Source: Deltaproteobacteria bacterium (GTDB taxonomy: Bacteria > SAR324 > XYD2-FULL-50-16). From it: a DNA stretch of 48,133 bases. Positions 1-9,338 of the stretch are shown here, in pieces (the first letter of the stretch is position 1; the number at the start of each line of letters is the position of its first letter). Made by a program: the position numbers and the translations under genes. Location of the stretch: contig JAOUME010000003.1 in NCBI GenBank assembly GCA_029881655.1, positions 1 to 48,133 of the forward strand, in the 5' to 3' direction. Under the pieces are notes generated by a model that was given only the letters and a program-made list of their open reading frames with translations, did no database searches and was not told where the DNA came from.

Positions 1-2
1 TT

Positions 3-986
3 TCTGGAGATCATGAAACCATCCATGGTGCCGCTTTCATTAGCCAAGATTCCGTGCAAAAAAACCCTGTCGGTAGTTGGGTCGTCAAAAACGGAACCAA
101 AATAAACCTTTTTGACGAATCAGATAAAATCTACCAGATCCGACTTGGTGAGAATCCTGGAGACAAGGGCGAATTCCGTTTTTACTTTACCTCCAAAGCA
201 AATGCGGAACTTTTACTTAAAAAAGGAAAAATATCCTTGATGATCGAAGAAACCGAAAACATCATACAATTTCATTTCGACCCCCGTCATTCTGACTCGA
301 AAATCGCTTTTCTTCTGATTAAAAACGGACTCCCACCCGAGTTTATCCAAAACAAAAAAACCGATGTGACGGTGATTTCGGCAATCGGCAACCGCTATAT
401 CGATTACTTGATACCTGGCTTGATAGCAATTGGGATTATGAATTCATGCATTTGGGGGATCGGGTGGACCTTAATCGAAATGCGGATGAAAAAACTACTC
501 CGTAGAATCGTCGCGACTCCTTTGAAAAAACATGTTTTTTTGATCTCCCATTTCACAAATAGGCTGATTATCACGCATTTCGAGTTATTGGTTTTATTTT
601 TATTCGCCCAATTTTATTTCGACATCACGGTCGAGGGAAGCCTTTTGGCTCTTTTTTTAATGGTGTTATGTGGTAACATCGCTTTCGCCGGTATCGCAAT
701 TGCCTTATCCTGCAGGGCACAACAGACGATCGTGGCCAACGGTCTGATCAATCTAACGACCCTGCCCATGTTTGTCGTATCAGGTATTTTTTTTAGTTAC
801 CACAACTTCCCTGAACTGGTTTTACCCATTATAAAAATTCTGCCGTTGACCATTTTAGCCGACGGTATCCGAAGTATCTTTATCGAAGGTAGCGGGGTAC
901 TTGATTTGACATCTTCATTTTCAATACTCATCGCAACCGGCGTGATCAGTTTTCTTGTCGGTCTGAAATTTTTCAAATGGCATTAA
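3..986 (+). CDS. ABC-2 type transporter permease, 5' end missing
   Basis: This is the C-terminal part of a membrane permease of an ABC exporter. The reading frame stays open to the left edge of the window, so the GTG at 54 is probably internal and the true start lies outside. The visible protein has a soluble, probably periplasmic segment followed by hydrophobic helices. One helix lies just after the central soluble part, and at least four more follow in the last 170 residues, ending a few residues before the stop. The run MRMKKLLRRIVATPLKK between the first helix and the rest is typical of ABC-2 permeases (NatB/YhhJ type), where a basic loop carries the RxxAT(P) motif. The substrate cannot be read from the sequence. 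The ATPase partner would be expected upstream, outside the window. Confidence 0.8.
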   Translation, partial: SGDHETIHGAAFISQDSVQKNPVGSWVVKNGTKINLFDESDKIYQIRLGENPGDKGEFRFYFTSKANAELLLKKGKISLMIEETENIIQFHFDPRHSDSKIAFLLIKNGLPPEFIQNKKTDVTVISAIGNRYIDYLIPGLIAIGIMNSCIWGIGWTLIEMRMKKLLRRIVATPLKKHVFLISHFTNRLIITHFELLVLFLFAQFYFDITVEGSLLALFLMVLCGNIAFAGIAIALSCRAQQTIVANGLINLTTLPMFVVSGIFFSYHNFPELVLPIIKILPLTILADGIRSIFIEGSGVLDLTSSFSILIATGVISFLVGLKFFKWH

Positions 987-1047
987 CGAATAACCCAGAT
1001 CGTCACAGTCCTGTCTATGATTATCACCTTCATACAAAGGAGAAGAG

Positions 1048-1728
1048 ATGACATTCAAGCACAAACCGGAACTTATTAGTTTTCAGCTTTGTCCTTTCGT
1101 TCAAAGATCAGTCATTACCCTGCTTTATAAAAATATCCCTTTCCACCTCCGCTTCATCGACCTAAAAAACAAACCGGACTGGTTTTTGGAAATATCGCCC
1201 CTCGGAAAAGTGCCGGTCTTAAAAATAGGTGATGAAGTTCTTTTTGAGTCACAAGTCATCAACGAGTATTTAGATGAAGTTTCCCCACCTCAGCTTCACC
1301 CAACCGATCCCCTTATAAAGGCAAAAAATAGAGCCTGGATCGAATTTGGTTCCAGCCTGATTATCGCTCATCATCAGTTTACGACCTCCAAAGAACAGGC
1401 TCAAATGGAAAGATTCCTTAAAGAGTTGCACAACAAGTTAAAAATACTTGAATCCAGATTGGATCAAAAACCTTTTTTTAACGGAAAGGAATTTTCGCAA
1501 GTCGAGACGGCTTACGCGCCTTTAATGATCCGGTTAAAAATCATTGAGCAAAAAACTTCCCTTTTTTCCCTTAAAGACTACCCCAAACTTAGTGCATGGT
1601 TTAATTTAACTTGTCATATTAGGGCAGTACAAGATTCCACCATTGATCAATTTGAAAAACTGTACCTAGAATACTTAGTTAATGCGGAGAGTTTCTTATC
1701 AAAAGATTTCCCAGATAAATCTCTTTAA
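1048..1728 (+). CDS. Glutathione S-transferase family protein
   Basis: This 226-residue protein has an N-terminal thioredoxin-like domain (about residues 8-80) and an all-helical C-terminal domain (about 90-200), the usual size and order for GSTs. The CPFVQR motif at residues 15-20 places a cysteine at the position typical of omega-class, dehydroascorbate-reductase and SspA-like GSTs rather than Tyr/Ser classes. The conserved cis-proline and glutathione-binding segment is visible as GKVPVL followed by FESQVINEYLDE. The start is supported by a strong ribosome site (AAGGAGAAGAG) directly before the ATG. It probably acts in the cytoplasm in glutathione-dependent reduction or deglutathionylation. 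The real substrate is unknown. Confidence 0.85.
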   Translation: MTFKHKPELISFQLCPFVQRSVITLLYKNIPFHLRFIDLKNKPDWFLEISPLGKVPVLKIGDEVLFESQVINEYLDEVSPPQLHPTDPLIKAKNRAWIEFGSSLIIAHHQFTTSKEQAQMERFLKELHNKLKILESRLDQKPFFNGKEFSQVETAYAPLMIRLKIIEQKTSLFSLKDYPKLSAWFNLTCHIRAVQDSTIDQFEKLYLEYLVNAESFLSKDFPDKSL

Positions 1729-2014
1729 AGGTTTACTCTGTTCAAACTCCCCTTCGTTAATAATGATTGATCAATGAAAATCAAATCTGACGGCCAACGC
1801 GACCTACCAATAAAATGATTAATTTGAATTTTAAGAACAGCGATAATAACTCCATTGAAATAAAATAAACAAAATGCTTGCTTGCTTAAGATATTCTCTT
1901 TTGATAGGTTTCAAGCCATACAAATGTTTTATTATAAAGCAAATCAATGAGTAAAGATTTCAAAAATACGCCGTTTACTGATATTAATTAATAAGAAATT
2001 ACCCTGGAAACGAC

Positions 2015-3337
2015 ATGAGCCTTTTTACACCTCTTCGAGAACTGCCTAAACAAGCAGAATTTAAAAAAAATGACGTTTTCCTGCTTTTTGGAGAATTAAT
2101 CCCCAGGGGCTACGCTAACGGGCTTGTGAACGCCGCTAAAGAAGCGGGAATGACCATCGTCGGAATTACAGTCGGAAGAAGAGAAAAAAATAACGCTTTA
2201 AGATCGTTAACCCCGGAAGAGCTCAAAGAAGCGGAAGCCAATCTGGGAGGAAAGATTTACAACGTACCTCTTTGGGGCGGTTTTGATATGGATTCCCCTG
2301 ATGATGGTCCCACTCCCCAGGAGATGCTAAAGGAGATTAAGGTCGACAACTGGGAAAGCTTTAAACTCGACTGGGACCGCATCAACGCCTGTAGAGAAAC
2401 TGGCATCAAGCGTTTTCAGGATTCGCTAGCCAAAGTGATGCGGGAGCTCCAAGCCGATATACCAAAAGACGCAAACGTTTTTTTTGCCCATACGATGGCA
2501 GGCGGAATACCCAAAGCAAAAATCCTTTTATTTCTTACCGCCCGGATCGTCAAAGGTACCGGTGATCGTTTTTTATCCTCGGAACCCTTTTGGAAATCGG
2601 ATTTAGGGCGGCTGGTTAAAATGAATTTCGAGGAAGTCACGGCCAACACTTTTAGCTACTTGATTCAGGCCAGTGAAACTATCAGGCAAAAACAAACCCA
2701 AAACAGTTGTCACGTCTGTTATTCGGCTTATGGTTATCACGGCTCGGAGATTTTAATAAACGACAAGTACCAGTGGCAGACCTACACCCCCTACCTTCCA
2801 GGATGGGCCAAGGTCAAACTGGAGGAAATCGCCAGACATGCATGGGAAAAAAACATCAAGGCGATCGTTTACAATTGCCCTGAAATCAGAACCAATTCAA
2901 GCGATCTTTTCGCCGGTGTAGAATTGTCCTTATTTCCCCTGATTCAATCTTTGGAAACAACCAGTGACTCGAACTGGACTAAAACTCAAATCGAAAAATG
3001 CGTAAGTAAGTTGGCCGACGGTATATCAAAAGATAAAATGCTCGACCAAATCAACGGATATCACTGTCATGAAGCGATTAAAGCTTTTTATGAAAATTTT
3101 GAAGACTGGCCCCGCCATAATAACCAACAACTTGCCGATTACATGATTGATATGTCTGAGCAGATCATGAATATGAACAAAACCAAGAAGGATTCCATTT
3201 CAGACTTTTTAAGTGCTCTCGTAGTTCAAAGCACTGGAAACCTCATGTTGCACGAGTCTTGGAATCCGCACGGACCTGTTTTATGGTTGGGACATGATTT
3301 GATCGCAAAAGATCTGACTCAAAGAGATAAAGGATAA
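2015..3337 (+). CDS. Putative enoyl-ACP reductase, FabV/FabMG-like
   Basis: This 440-residue soluble protein probably binds a nicotinamide cofactor. The N-terminal stretch around residues 25-46 (FGELIPRGYANGLV and on) reads like a Rossmann-type nucleotide site. Residues Y257 and K266 form a Tyr-x8-Lys pair, followed by WAKVKLE. This resembles the catalytic Y-x8-K and the G-x-A-K-x-x-L-E stretch of FabV enoyl-ACP reductases. I recall the overall pattern from proteins labelled FabMG-type enoyl-ACP reductases, but could not confirm it by search. If correct, it does the last reduction of the fatty-acid elongation cycle and could be triclosan-insensitive. It is preceded by 286 bases without genes and followed by genes on the same strand. 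Confidence 0.5.
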   Translation: MSLFTPLRELPKQAEFKKNDVFLLFGELIPRGYANGLVNAAKEAGMTIVGITVGRREKNNALRSLTPEELKEAEANLGGKIYNVPLWGGFDMDSPDDGPTPQEMLKEIKVDNWESFKLDWDRINACRETGIKRFQDSLAKVMRELQADIPKDANVFFAHTMAGGIPKAKILLFLTARIVKGTGDRFLSSEPFWKSDLGRLVKMNFEEVTANTFSYLIQASETIRQKQTQNSCHVCYSAYGYHGSEILINDKYQWQTYTPYLPGWAKVKLEEIARHAWEKNIKAIVYNCPEIRTNSSDLFAGVELSLFPLIQSLETTSDSNWTKTQIEKCVSKLADGISKDKMLDQINGYHCHEAIKAFYENFEDWPRHNNQQLADYMIDMSEQIMNMNKTKKDSISDFLSALVVQSTGNLMLHESWNPHGPVLWLGHDLIAKDLTQRDKG

Positions 3338-3399
3338 CTCTTGTTTAAAAGGTTTATCTGGTTTGAAAAAAATCATCAACCCGATCCCTTCTTTTAACT

Positions 3400-4557
3400 A
3401 TGAAGTTCGGTCTCTTTCATCAAACAGCTAGAGCCTGTATTTTTCTTGCACTTACCCTTTATTTCATATGTGGTTCTTTATCGGCTCAACAACTATTCAA
3501 TCTCGCAGAAATTGACCCCAATCAGACCAATTTTGAAGTTTATCACTCGTTTCAGCATAAATTGCTTCTAGTGGCTCTAACTTCAAAACCAAATGCCAAA
3601 TTCGACTGTTCTGCAAACCGATATTTGTTTTACGATTTCGCCAAAGAAATCTTTTTCGAGATTCCCGCAGGTTTTTTATTGATCAGCAAGGACTACTCCA
3701 AAGTTTTCTACACCAAGATTCATACTTTGGGTGGTCTCAACCTCAATAATACCAAACAGTGGGAAAGTGACGCGGCACTTATCATCAAGGCTCTGAACAT
3801 CTCTCCCGAGACCATGGAAAAAGCGAAGATCGTTAGCCGGGTAAGCAATCTTGCCTGTTGGATGCAGCCCGCTCTTTATAATTTAAAGTCAAAAAAATCC
3901 CAAACTTTTCCTTATCTGGCAGCCAATCTCTGTAAAAATAAATTTTGCGGGGAAGCTTTCTGGCCCAGCAACAAAGAAGTGCAATTCTGGATGCAGGTCG
4001 ATCCAAAACTACACCATTTGATCCGACTTAACGTCAACAGTCTGGATATCAAGTACAAGAAGAAGGGACCCGTGAACTTGCGTGATAATCTGAACCAGTC
4101 CAGTGCTCCAAGAGAAAACCTGATCAATGAAAAGAACCTAGGAAAAGGTCAAATCAAACTGCTTGCGAAAAAGGGCAAGGAGATCCTTCTTGTATGGAAC
4201 ACCACCACAAAGGGAACCATCAAGATCGATTTAAACCGCACTAAAGCAGATCATTTTGCCTCCAGCCACTATCAGCCTTTGATTCAAAATCTGATCAATA
4301 AACAAAAAATCCCCCAAGCGAAATCCCTTATCCAATTCGCCTTGTGGCTTGAACCAAAAAGCCAATTGATCCTCTATGAAAACATAAAACTTATGGGATC
4401 ACTTTTGATGTACGATGAAGTTTTTAAATCATTAAAGAAAGATTTCGATAAGCCTCAAAGAAAAGGGATTTGCCAAAAGATCCACCTAGACAAAACATTT
4501 CAGAAGTTATGGAAAAATCCTCTTTTTATCGAGGCCTTTAAAAAGAACTGTTCTTAA
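3400..4557 (+). CDS. Exported protein of unknown function
   Basis: I do not recognise this 385-residue protein. It begins with a signal peptide: a basic N-terminus, a hydrophobic core around residues 13-28 and a small-residue cleavage region (SLSAQQ). It is therefore likely periplasmic or outer-membrane associated. The mature part is rich in Lys and Asn, and has a Cys-containing stretch near residues 160-185. The last 100 residues are helical and could be a short TPR-like solenoid (paired helices around IQNLINKQKIPQAKSL and IQFALWLEPKS). It lies 62 bases after the reductase gene and 20 bases before a lipoprotein gene, and is probably co-transcribed with the lipoprotein. No good ribosome site precedes the ATG. 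Confidence 0.65.
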   Translation: MKFGLFHQTARACIFLALTLYFICGSLSAQQLFNLAEIDPNQTNFEVYHSFQHKLLLVALTSKPNAKFDCSANRYLFYDFAKEIFFEIPAGFLLISKDYSKVFYTKIHTLGGLNLNNTKQWESDAALIIKALNISPETMEKAKIVSRVSNLACWMQPALYNLKSKKSQTFPYLAANLCKNKFCGEAFWPSNKEVQFWMQVDPKLHHLIRLNVNSLDIKYKKKGPVNLRDNLNQSSAPRENLINEKNLGKGQIKLLAKKGKEILLVWNTTTKGTIKIDLNRTKADHFASSHYQPLIQNLINKQKIPQAKSLIQFALWLEPKSQLILYENIKLMGSLLMYDEVFKSLKKDFDKPQRKGICQKIHLDKTFQKLWKNPLFIEAFKKNCS

Positions 4558-4577
4558 GACAAGAAGGCTTTTTATCC

Positions 4578-5348
4578 ATGAATCGGCGATTTCTAGTTCA
4601 TTCCCAGTTGGTTTTTTTTTTCGCGTTGATTGTTTTAACAACTTCCTGCCAGCCGTCACCAAGACCAGCCTTAACTCATGGCATCAAATTGCCGACCGGT
4701 TGGTTCATTTCCCACTATAACGCTCAGGTCGATCTTTTGAGTGCAAATGAAAAGGGAAAAAACTACTCGATTAAGTTTGACCGTATCACAAATAATAAAG
4801 AGGAAAGTTATTTTCTAAGCCTTGCGGAAGCCATCTTCCCAATGAAAAATAAAATTTTGGCTGAAATCCGTGGCAGTTCCGTTCCAAAGCAAAAGCTTGA
4901 TAATTGGTATTTTGAGCGGTTATGGTGGTTCGATATTTATCAAGGTGGTTTTATACCATACGCTATAACAGGCGATGCGGTTAACTTTTACACCCAGCGT
5001 TATATCAACTTTAAAAAGAACTTAAAAGAGACCCCCTCAGATCTTTTATGGAAAAAAGGAAATAAGGACAAGGTGGAATTCACCTACGAGGCGCAAGTCA
5101 TCATCCCTCAAAAGAGAACCGATGCTAACTTGCGGGAAGTTAGCGAAAGTTATCCCATCCGGGTAATCATGAGCCTAAAATGGTATGAATTCTGTGGACA
5201 GCCTTGCGGTTGGGGATTCGAGAAGAAAAGGGAAATCCTGTTTAGCTCTAAAACAGAAGTCATCGAAATCAAAGGAGACGGTATTTTTAAAAAATGGGTC
5301 AGCACTCCAGAGTCTCCCTATGCTCCCCATCAATGGATAACTTTCTAA
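4578..5348 (+). CDS. Lipoprotein of unknown function
   Basis: The 256-residue product starts with a lipoprotein signal: basic MNRR, a hydrophobic run and a lipobox LTTSC with the lipidated cysteine at residue 24. It should be processed by the signal peptidase II encoded later in this window. The mature part is rich in Trp and aromatic residues, suggesting a beta-rich fold, and I see no known motif. The start ATG lies about ten bases after AAGAAGG. The gene follows the previous exported protein by 20 bases and is followed 10 bases later by the DUF362 gene, so the three probably form one transcription unit. Confidence 0.7.
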   Translation: MNRRFLVHSQLVFFFALIVLTTSCQPSPRPALTHGIKLPTGWFISHYNAQVDLLSANEKGKNYSIKFDRITNNKEESYFLSLAEAIFPMKNKILAEIRGSSVPKQKLDNWYFERLWWFDIYQGGFIPYAITGDAVNFYTQRYINFKKNLKETPSDLLWKKGNKDKVEFTYEAQVIIPQKRTDANLREVSESYPIRVIMSLKWYEFCGQPCGWGFEKKREILFSSKTEVIEIKGDGIFKKWVSTPESPYAPHQWITF

Positions 5349-5358
5349 ACGAGAAACA

Positions 5359-6186
5359 ATGCAACCCCTGCCTGCCGATTCCATCATCTATCAAGCCCGC
5401 TTGACAAACTGGAAAGATGCGGCAACAAAACTGTTGGATGCCGCTGGGCTTTTTGAGCGGATTCAATCACATAATAAAATTTTGCTTAAACCGAACCTCG
5501 TAACAAACGACCCTCCACCTATCACGACACCACCCGAATTAATCGAAGCGATTATCCTTTATCTTTGGCAAAAGGGGTGTAAGTCCGAAATTATCGTTGC
5601 CGACGGAACTGCCATGCCTTCCCTGAGTACCAAAGAAGTGTTTAGGCAGCTTGGATATAATCGATTATCGAAGGATTATGGAGTCATACTCAAAGATTTG
5701 GATACTGAGCCTTTGATGCTAAAGAAAAATCCCGCTTGCAAAAGATGGCCTGAAATCTATCTCCCGAAAATTGTCTTTGAAAGCTTTTTGATTTCCGTTC
5801 CCGTCTTAAAAGCCCACTCATTTTCAGGAGTTACACTCACCATGAAGAATATGATGGGTCTGCCGCCTTCAAAACACTATCAGCGAGGGGGTAGCTGGAA
5901 AAAATCGGCTTTCCATCACCGGATTGAAGAGGCAATATTCGATTTGAACCGGCATCGATCACCTGATTTTACGATGATGGATGCCACAGTAGGGATGAAG
6001 GACGCTCATTTATGGGGAGAAACTCTTAAGCCACCTCCCAACCTGCTTCTAGCGAGTTATGACCCTGTCGCGATAGACGCTTACGGAGCGAAGATCCTAA
6101 GTAGAAACTGGAAGGACATAGGCCATATCCGAAAAGCTGACGGAATATTAGGCAAAATCGAGGGATTGAGTTTAGTCGAGCTTTAA
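5359..6186 (+). CDS. DUF362 family protein
   Basis: The 275-residue protein matches the DUF362 pattern. It has KILLKPNLV near residue 38, a central block with P-V-L-K-A-H and M-K-N-M-M-G-L (about 150-175), a histidine-rich stretch, and the late D-P-V-A-I-D-A-Y-G motif (about 232-240). DUF362 proteins often carry ferredoxin-like 4Fe-4S motifs at the C-terminus. None is present here, so this is the short, ferredoxin-free form. The reaction of the family is not established. No signal peptide is visible, so it is probably cytoplasmic although its two upstream neighbours are exported. Confidence 0.8.
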   Translation: MQPLPADSIIYQARLTNWKDAATKLLDAAGLFERIQSHNKILLKPNLVTNDPPPITTPPELIEAIILYLWQKGCKSEIIVADGTAMPSLSTKEVFRQLGYNRLSKDYGVILKDLDTEPLMLKKNPACKRWPEIYLPKIVFESFLISVPVLKAHSFSGVTLTMKNMMGLPPSKHYQRGGSWKKSAFHHRIEEAIFDLNRHRSPDFTMMDATVGMKDAHLWGETLKPPPNLLLASYDPVAIDAYGAKILSRNWKDIGHIRKADGILGKIEGLSLVEL

Positions 6187-6372
6187 GCTTTGACCTTTAA
6201 TGAATAGTCAGCTACCCGAAATTTTTTCTATTTTTTCAGACATCGATCCCACGTCAAATGGCTTCAACTACATTTTCGCAACCTAACTGGCGCAAAATAT
6301 TTTAATGCTTAACCATAAATAAATTTCTCAAATTCCAATTGTCTTGCAAGAATCTCTTCTATGTCTTTTATA

Positions 6373-6401
6373 TTGACTAAGTCCAATAATTCATAGATAA
6401 A
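6373..6401 (+). promoter_or_regulatory. Possible sigma-70 promoter for rpsA
   Basis: TTGACT (6373-6378) is separated by 17 bases from GATAAA (6396-6401). This would start transcription about 65 bases before the rpsA start codon. The -35 box is good and the -10 box is only fair. The 286-base gap before rpsA contains no other gene. A short AAGGA/TCCTT hairpin lies between this promoter and the gene. Confidence 0.4.
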
Positions 6402-6472
6402 TAAATATTTTATGTCTTAAAAAGGATCTATTTTCCTTATATCGTCAACCTTTAACCTTTAGACCCAATTTT

Positions 6473-8311
6473 ATGAGTGAAACAGCAACCCAAATAAATG
6501 ATAATCATATCAAATTTATTGAAGAAGAAATTGATTTTGAACAATTAATCTCCGCCAGTTTAGATAATCTAAAAGAAAAAGAGACCGTCAAGGGAAAAGT
6601 AACGAACATCTCAAAAGATTTCGTGACGGTAGACTTTGGTTACAAATCAGAAGGCCAAATCCCCAAACAGGAATTTCAGGGTGAAGATGGCGAGCTGACT
6701 GTTCAAGACGGTGATGAGACGGAAGTTTATATTGAGCGTTTTGAAAATGATGAGGGACAGGTTGTTGTTTCTAAAGAAAAGGCAGACAAGTTAAGAGTCT
6801 GGGGAGAAGTCGGAGAGGTTTTCGAACAAGATGGTATCGTCAGTGGTGTAATCACCGCCAGGATCAAGGGTGGTCTATCAGTCGATATTGGCATCAAGGC
6901 ATTTTTACCCGGTTCACAAGTTGACCTGCGACCGATTCGCAATTTAGACAAACTGCTGGGAGAACGCTTTGATTTTAAAGTTTTAAAATATAATCCAAAG
7001 AGAGGCAATATCGTTCTTTCAAGAAGAGCGATATTGGAAATCGACCGACAGGAGCAAAGAAAAAAGACATTGGGCTTATTAAAGGAAGATTCGGTTATCA
7101 AAGGCCATGTTAAAAATATTACCGATTATGGCGTATTTGTAGATCTTGGTGGTGTAGACGGACTGTTGCACATTACCGATATGACTTGGGGCCGTATCGT
7201 TCATCCTTCAGAGATGTATCAGATCGGGGATGAGATAGAGGTTCTCATTTTAAAGTATGATGAAGAAGAAGAGAAGGTCTCTTTGGGCCTGAAACAAAAA
7301 ACAGCCAATCCATGGGATATGGTAAAAAAGAATTATCCAATCGGAACAGAAGTTTCAGGAAAAGTCGTCAGCCTTACGAACTACGGAGCCTTTATTGAAA
7401 TTGAAGAAGGTGTCGAGGGCTTAATTCACGTGTCGGAAATGTCCTGGACAAAAAAGGTAAGACAACCTTCCTCGGTCGTTTCGCTTGGTGATGTGGTCAA
7501 GGCCATCATCAAAGAGCTTGATACCGAACAAAGGAGAATTTCTCTCTCTATGAAAGAGACAATGTCTAATCCATGGAACGCCGTTGCCGAAAGGTATCCG
7601 CCCAACGCTATAGTTTCAGGAAAGATCAGAAACATTACCGACTTTGGGATATTTGTCGGTCTGGAAGAAGGGATTGACGGTTTAGTTCATGTTTCTGACA
7701 TGTCCTGGAGTCAAAGACAAAAAAATCCGCATGAACTTTATAATAAAAATGATGAGATCCAAGTTAAGATCTTGAGCATTGATGTTGATAACCAGAGGCT
7801 ATCCTTGGGGATTAAGCAATTGGAAGAGGACCCTTGGCAAGCGTTAGAAAACAATCTTAATGAGGGCGATGTCATAACAGGAAAAGTCGTGCATGTTGCC
7901 GATTTTGGTGTTTTTCTAGAAGTAAGGCCCGGTGTCGAGGGACTGATTCATGTCAGTGAGATCGATAAAGAGGTTAGTAAAAAAAGTCTGACACAGTTTT
8001 ATCCATTGGGCAGTGAAATCCAGGCTAAAATCATTAACCTGAAACTCAGCGAAAGGCGCTTAGGTCTTAGCGTGACGAGTGTTATGGACAAAGATGCAAC
8101 CGCTGAAGTGGTAGAAAGTCAAGATACCGATATCCCTTCAGAAATGAGTGAAAAGGACAAGCCAAAGAAAAAAGCTAAAGCCGAAACTGAAATTGTAGCT
8201 GATACCAGCCCGGAAGAAGAAAAACCGGTAAAAAAAGCTACGAAAAAAGCCAAGGCAGAAGATTCTGCGGAACAAGCCGATGACGCAAAACCTAAAGAAG
8301 AAGGTAATTAG
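6473..8311 (+). CDS. rpsA: 30S ribosomal protein S1
   Basis: The 612-residue protein contains six S1 (OB-fold) RNA-binding repeats at roughly residues 36-101, 119-185, 206-275, 291-362, 378-449 and 463-533. The last four carry the recurrent pattern G-x-V/I-x-x-I/L-T-D/N-Y/F-G-x-F followed by G-L-x-H-V/I-S/T-x-M. Repeats 1 and 2 are more divergent, as in other bacterial S1 proteins where they dock to the ribosome through S2. S1 helps the 30S subunit bind mRNAs with weak ribosome sites. Such sites are common in this window, and rpsA itself lacks an obvious one. The C-terminus (534-612) is a low-complexity tail rich in Lys, Glu and Ala, longer than in the 557-residue E. coli protein. Confidence 0.97.
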   Translation: MSETATQINDNHIKFIEEEIDFEQLISASLDNLKEKETVKGKVTNISKDFVTVDFGYKSEGQIPKQEFQGEDGELTVQDGDETEVYIERFENDEGQVVVSKEKADKLRVWGEVGEVFEQDGIVSGVITARIKGGLSVDIGIKAFLPGSQVDLRPIRNLDKLLGERFDFKVLKYNPKRGNIVLSRRAILEIDRQEQRKKTLGLLKEDSVIKGHVKNITDYGVFVDLGGVDGLLHITDMTWGRIVHPSEMYQIGDEIEVLILKYDEEEEKVSLGLKQKTANPWDMVKKNYPIGTEVSGKVVSLTNYGAFIEIEEGVEGLIHVSEMSWTKKVRQPSSVVSLGDVVKAIIKELDTEQRRISLSMKETMSNPWNAVAERYPPNAIVSGKIRNITDFGIFVGLEEGIDGLVHVSDMSWSQRQKNPHELYNKNDEIQVKILSIDVDNQRLSLGIKQLEEDPWQALENNLNEGDVITGKVVHVADFGVFLEVRPGVEGLIHVSEIDKEVSKKSLTQFYPLGSEIQAKIINLKLSERRLGLSVTSVMDKDATAEVVESQDTDIPSEMSEKDKPKKKAKAETEIVADTSPEEEKPVKKATKKAKAEDSAEQADDAKPKEEGN

Positions 8312-8337
8312 TCACTTCACTAAACAAAACCATCAGC

Positions 8338-8379
8338 TAGAGGACACAGTTTTTTGATAATATTTTTATGTGTCCTCTA
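8338..8379. repeat. Perfect 11-bp inverted repeat after rpsA
   Basis: The arms TAGAGGACACA (8338-8348) and TGTGTCCTCTA (8369-8379) are exactly complementary and enclose a 20-base AT-rich loop. The hairpin lies 27 bases after the rpsA stop codon. It has no T-run after the second arm, so it is not a textbook terminator. It could be an RNA 3'-end or stability element, or a protein site. It covers the earliest possible start (GTG 8370) of the next gene, which argues that translation begins later, at 8427. Confidence 0.7.
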
Positions 8380-8426
8380 ACTCATCCAACGTAAACTTCA
8401 ATCACAGCAATTGGTATGAGGTTGTG

Positions 8427-9320
8427 ATGAATAAATTAAAGTCGTGGATAAAACAACACCCTCTCTGGGTCTTGTTAATAGTTTCCGCCGTTTTGCACCT
8501 TATCGTCATTTCTTCGATTAACCTCAAACAGTGGATTAATCCACCTACGCAAAAAACCTTTGAAGTCGATCTGGTTGAAAAGCAAAAAAGCTTATCCAAG
8601 CCCGCCAAATCATCTGTAGCAGTCAAGAAAGCCCCCCCACAACCCGAAAAGGAAGTGCCGAAAAAGGACGAAATTTCAAAAATACCACCAGCAAAACCGA
8701 CCTTGAGTCTTCGATCAAAACTCACATCTCAAGAGCAGTTGGAAGGACTCGTATCGGGCACGCCGCCTAATGAAATCAAGCAGGAACAAATCGCCATCCA
8801 ACCTGAAGAAAGCAGAATTGTTTTAGATGCCGACGAAAAAAGCAAAGCCGATATAAAAGCACTCATCATCAAAAAACCCGAAAAAAGCACCTCCCCAATA
8901 ACCGGGGTCAACGCCAGCCAAGTTAAGGGCAAAAGAAACAAATCTATACCCACCCCTCAACTGATCGATAAATCAAGTAGTTTAATTAAAAACGCTGAAA
9001 AAACACCTTCAGGGATAAGTGGCGGGAAAAAGACTTCCTCTAAGTCCGACAGCATTATCGAAGGAGAGGTCAGTAAAAGAAAGATCATCTCCAAACCCAA
9101 GCCGCCAAAACTCAACCTGGATAAAGACGTGACCATCTCCCTGAAGTTTACCGTGCTCTCAAACGGAGAAGTCGATCAAATCATCCCTTTCATTAAAGCG
9201 GACTCGGAGTTGGAACGTCTCGCGACCCGTCTTTTAAGGCTATACCGATTTGAGCCTCTTTTCGACAGTGAAAACACCCAAAACGGTATCATCCACTTCA
9301 CCATCAAACGAAAGAATTAA
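8427..9320 (+). CDS. TonB-like energy transducer
   Basis: This is a 297-residue protein from the chosen start. It has a short cytoplasmic N-terminus and one transmembrane helix at about residues 13-32. A long Lys/Pro-rich periplasmic linker runs from about 45 to 215. The C-terminal TonB-like domain has the pattern V-T-I-S-L-K-F-T-V, then G-E-V-D-Q, then L-E-R-L-A-T-R-L-L-R-L-Y-R-F-E-P-L. The ATG at 8427 is preferred to a GTG at 8370 because GAGG sits five bases before it, and the GTG lies inside an inverted repeat. No ExbB/ExbD genes are next to it, so it may work with a system encoded elsewhere or serve another envelope role. Confidence 0.75.
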   Translation: MNKLKSWIKQHPLWVLLIVSAVLHLIVISSINLKQWINPPTQKTFEVDLVEKQKSLSKPAKSSVAVKKAPPQPEKEVPKKDEISKIPPAKPTLSLRSKLTSQEQLEGLVSGTPPNEIKQEQIAIQPEESRIVLDADEKSKADIKALIIKKPEKSTSPITGVNASQVKGKRNKSIPTPQLIDKSSSLIKNAEKTPSGISGGKKTSSKSDSIIEGEVSKRKIISKPKPPKLNLDKDVTISLKFTVLSNGEVDQIIPFIKADSELERLATRLLRLYRFEPLFDSENTQNGIIHFTIKRKN

Positions 9321-9338
9321 AACAATCGACAGTGTTTC

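Noticed and set aside
1766-1775. ATTGATCAAT palindrome after the GST gene
   Set aside because: The same ten bases occur inside the GST gene itself, so it carries little weight as an operator.
6727-7101. 124-codon minus-strand frame inside rpsA
   Set aside because: It is antisense to S1 repeats and rich in Ser/Leu, typical of a shadow frame.
8370-8426. Longer N-terminus for the TonB-like protein
   Set aside because: The GTG lies in the inverted repeat, and ATG 8427 has GAGG at proper distance and puts the membrane helix near the N-terminus.
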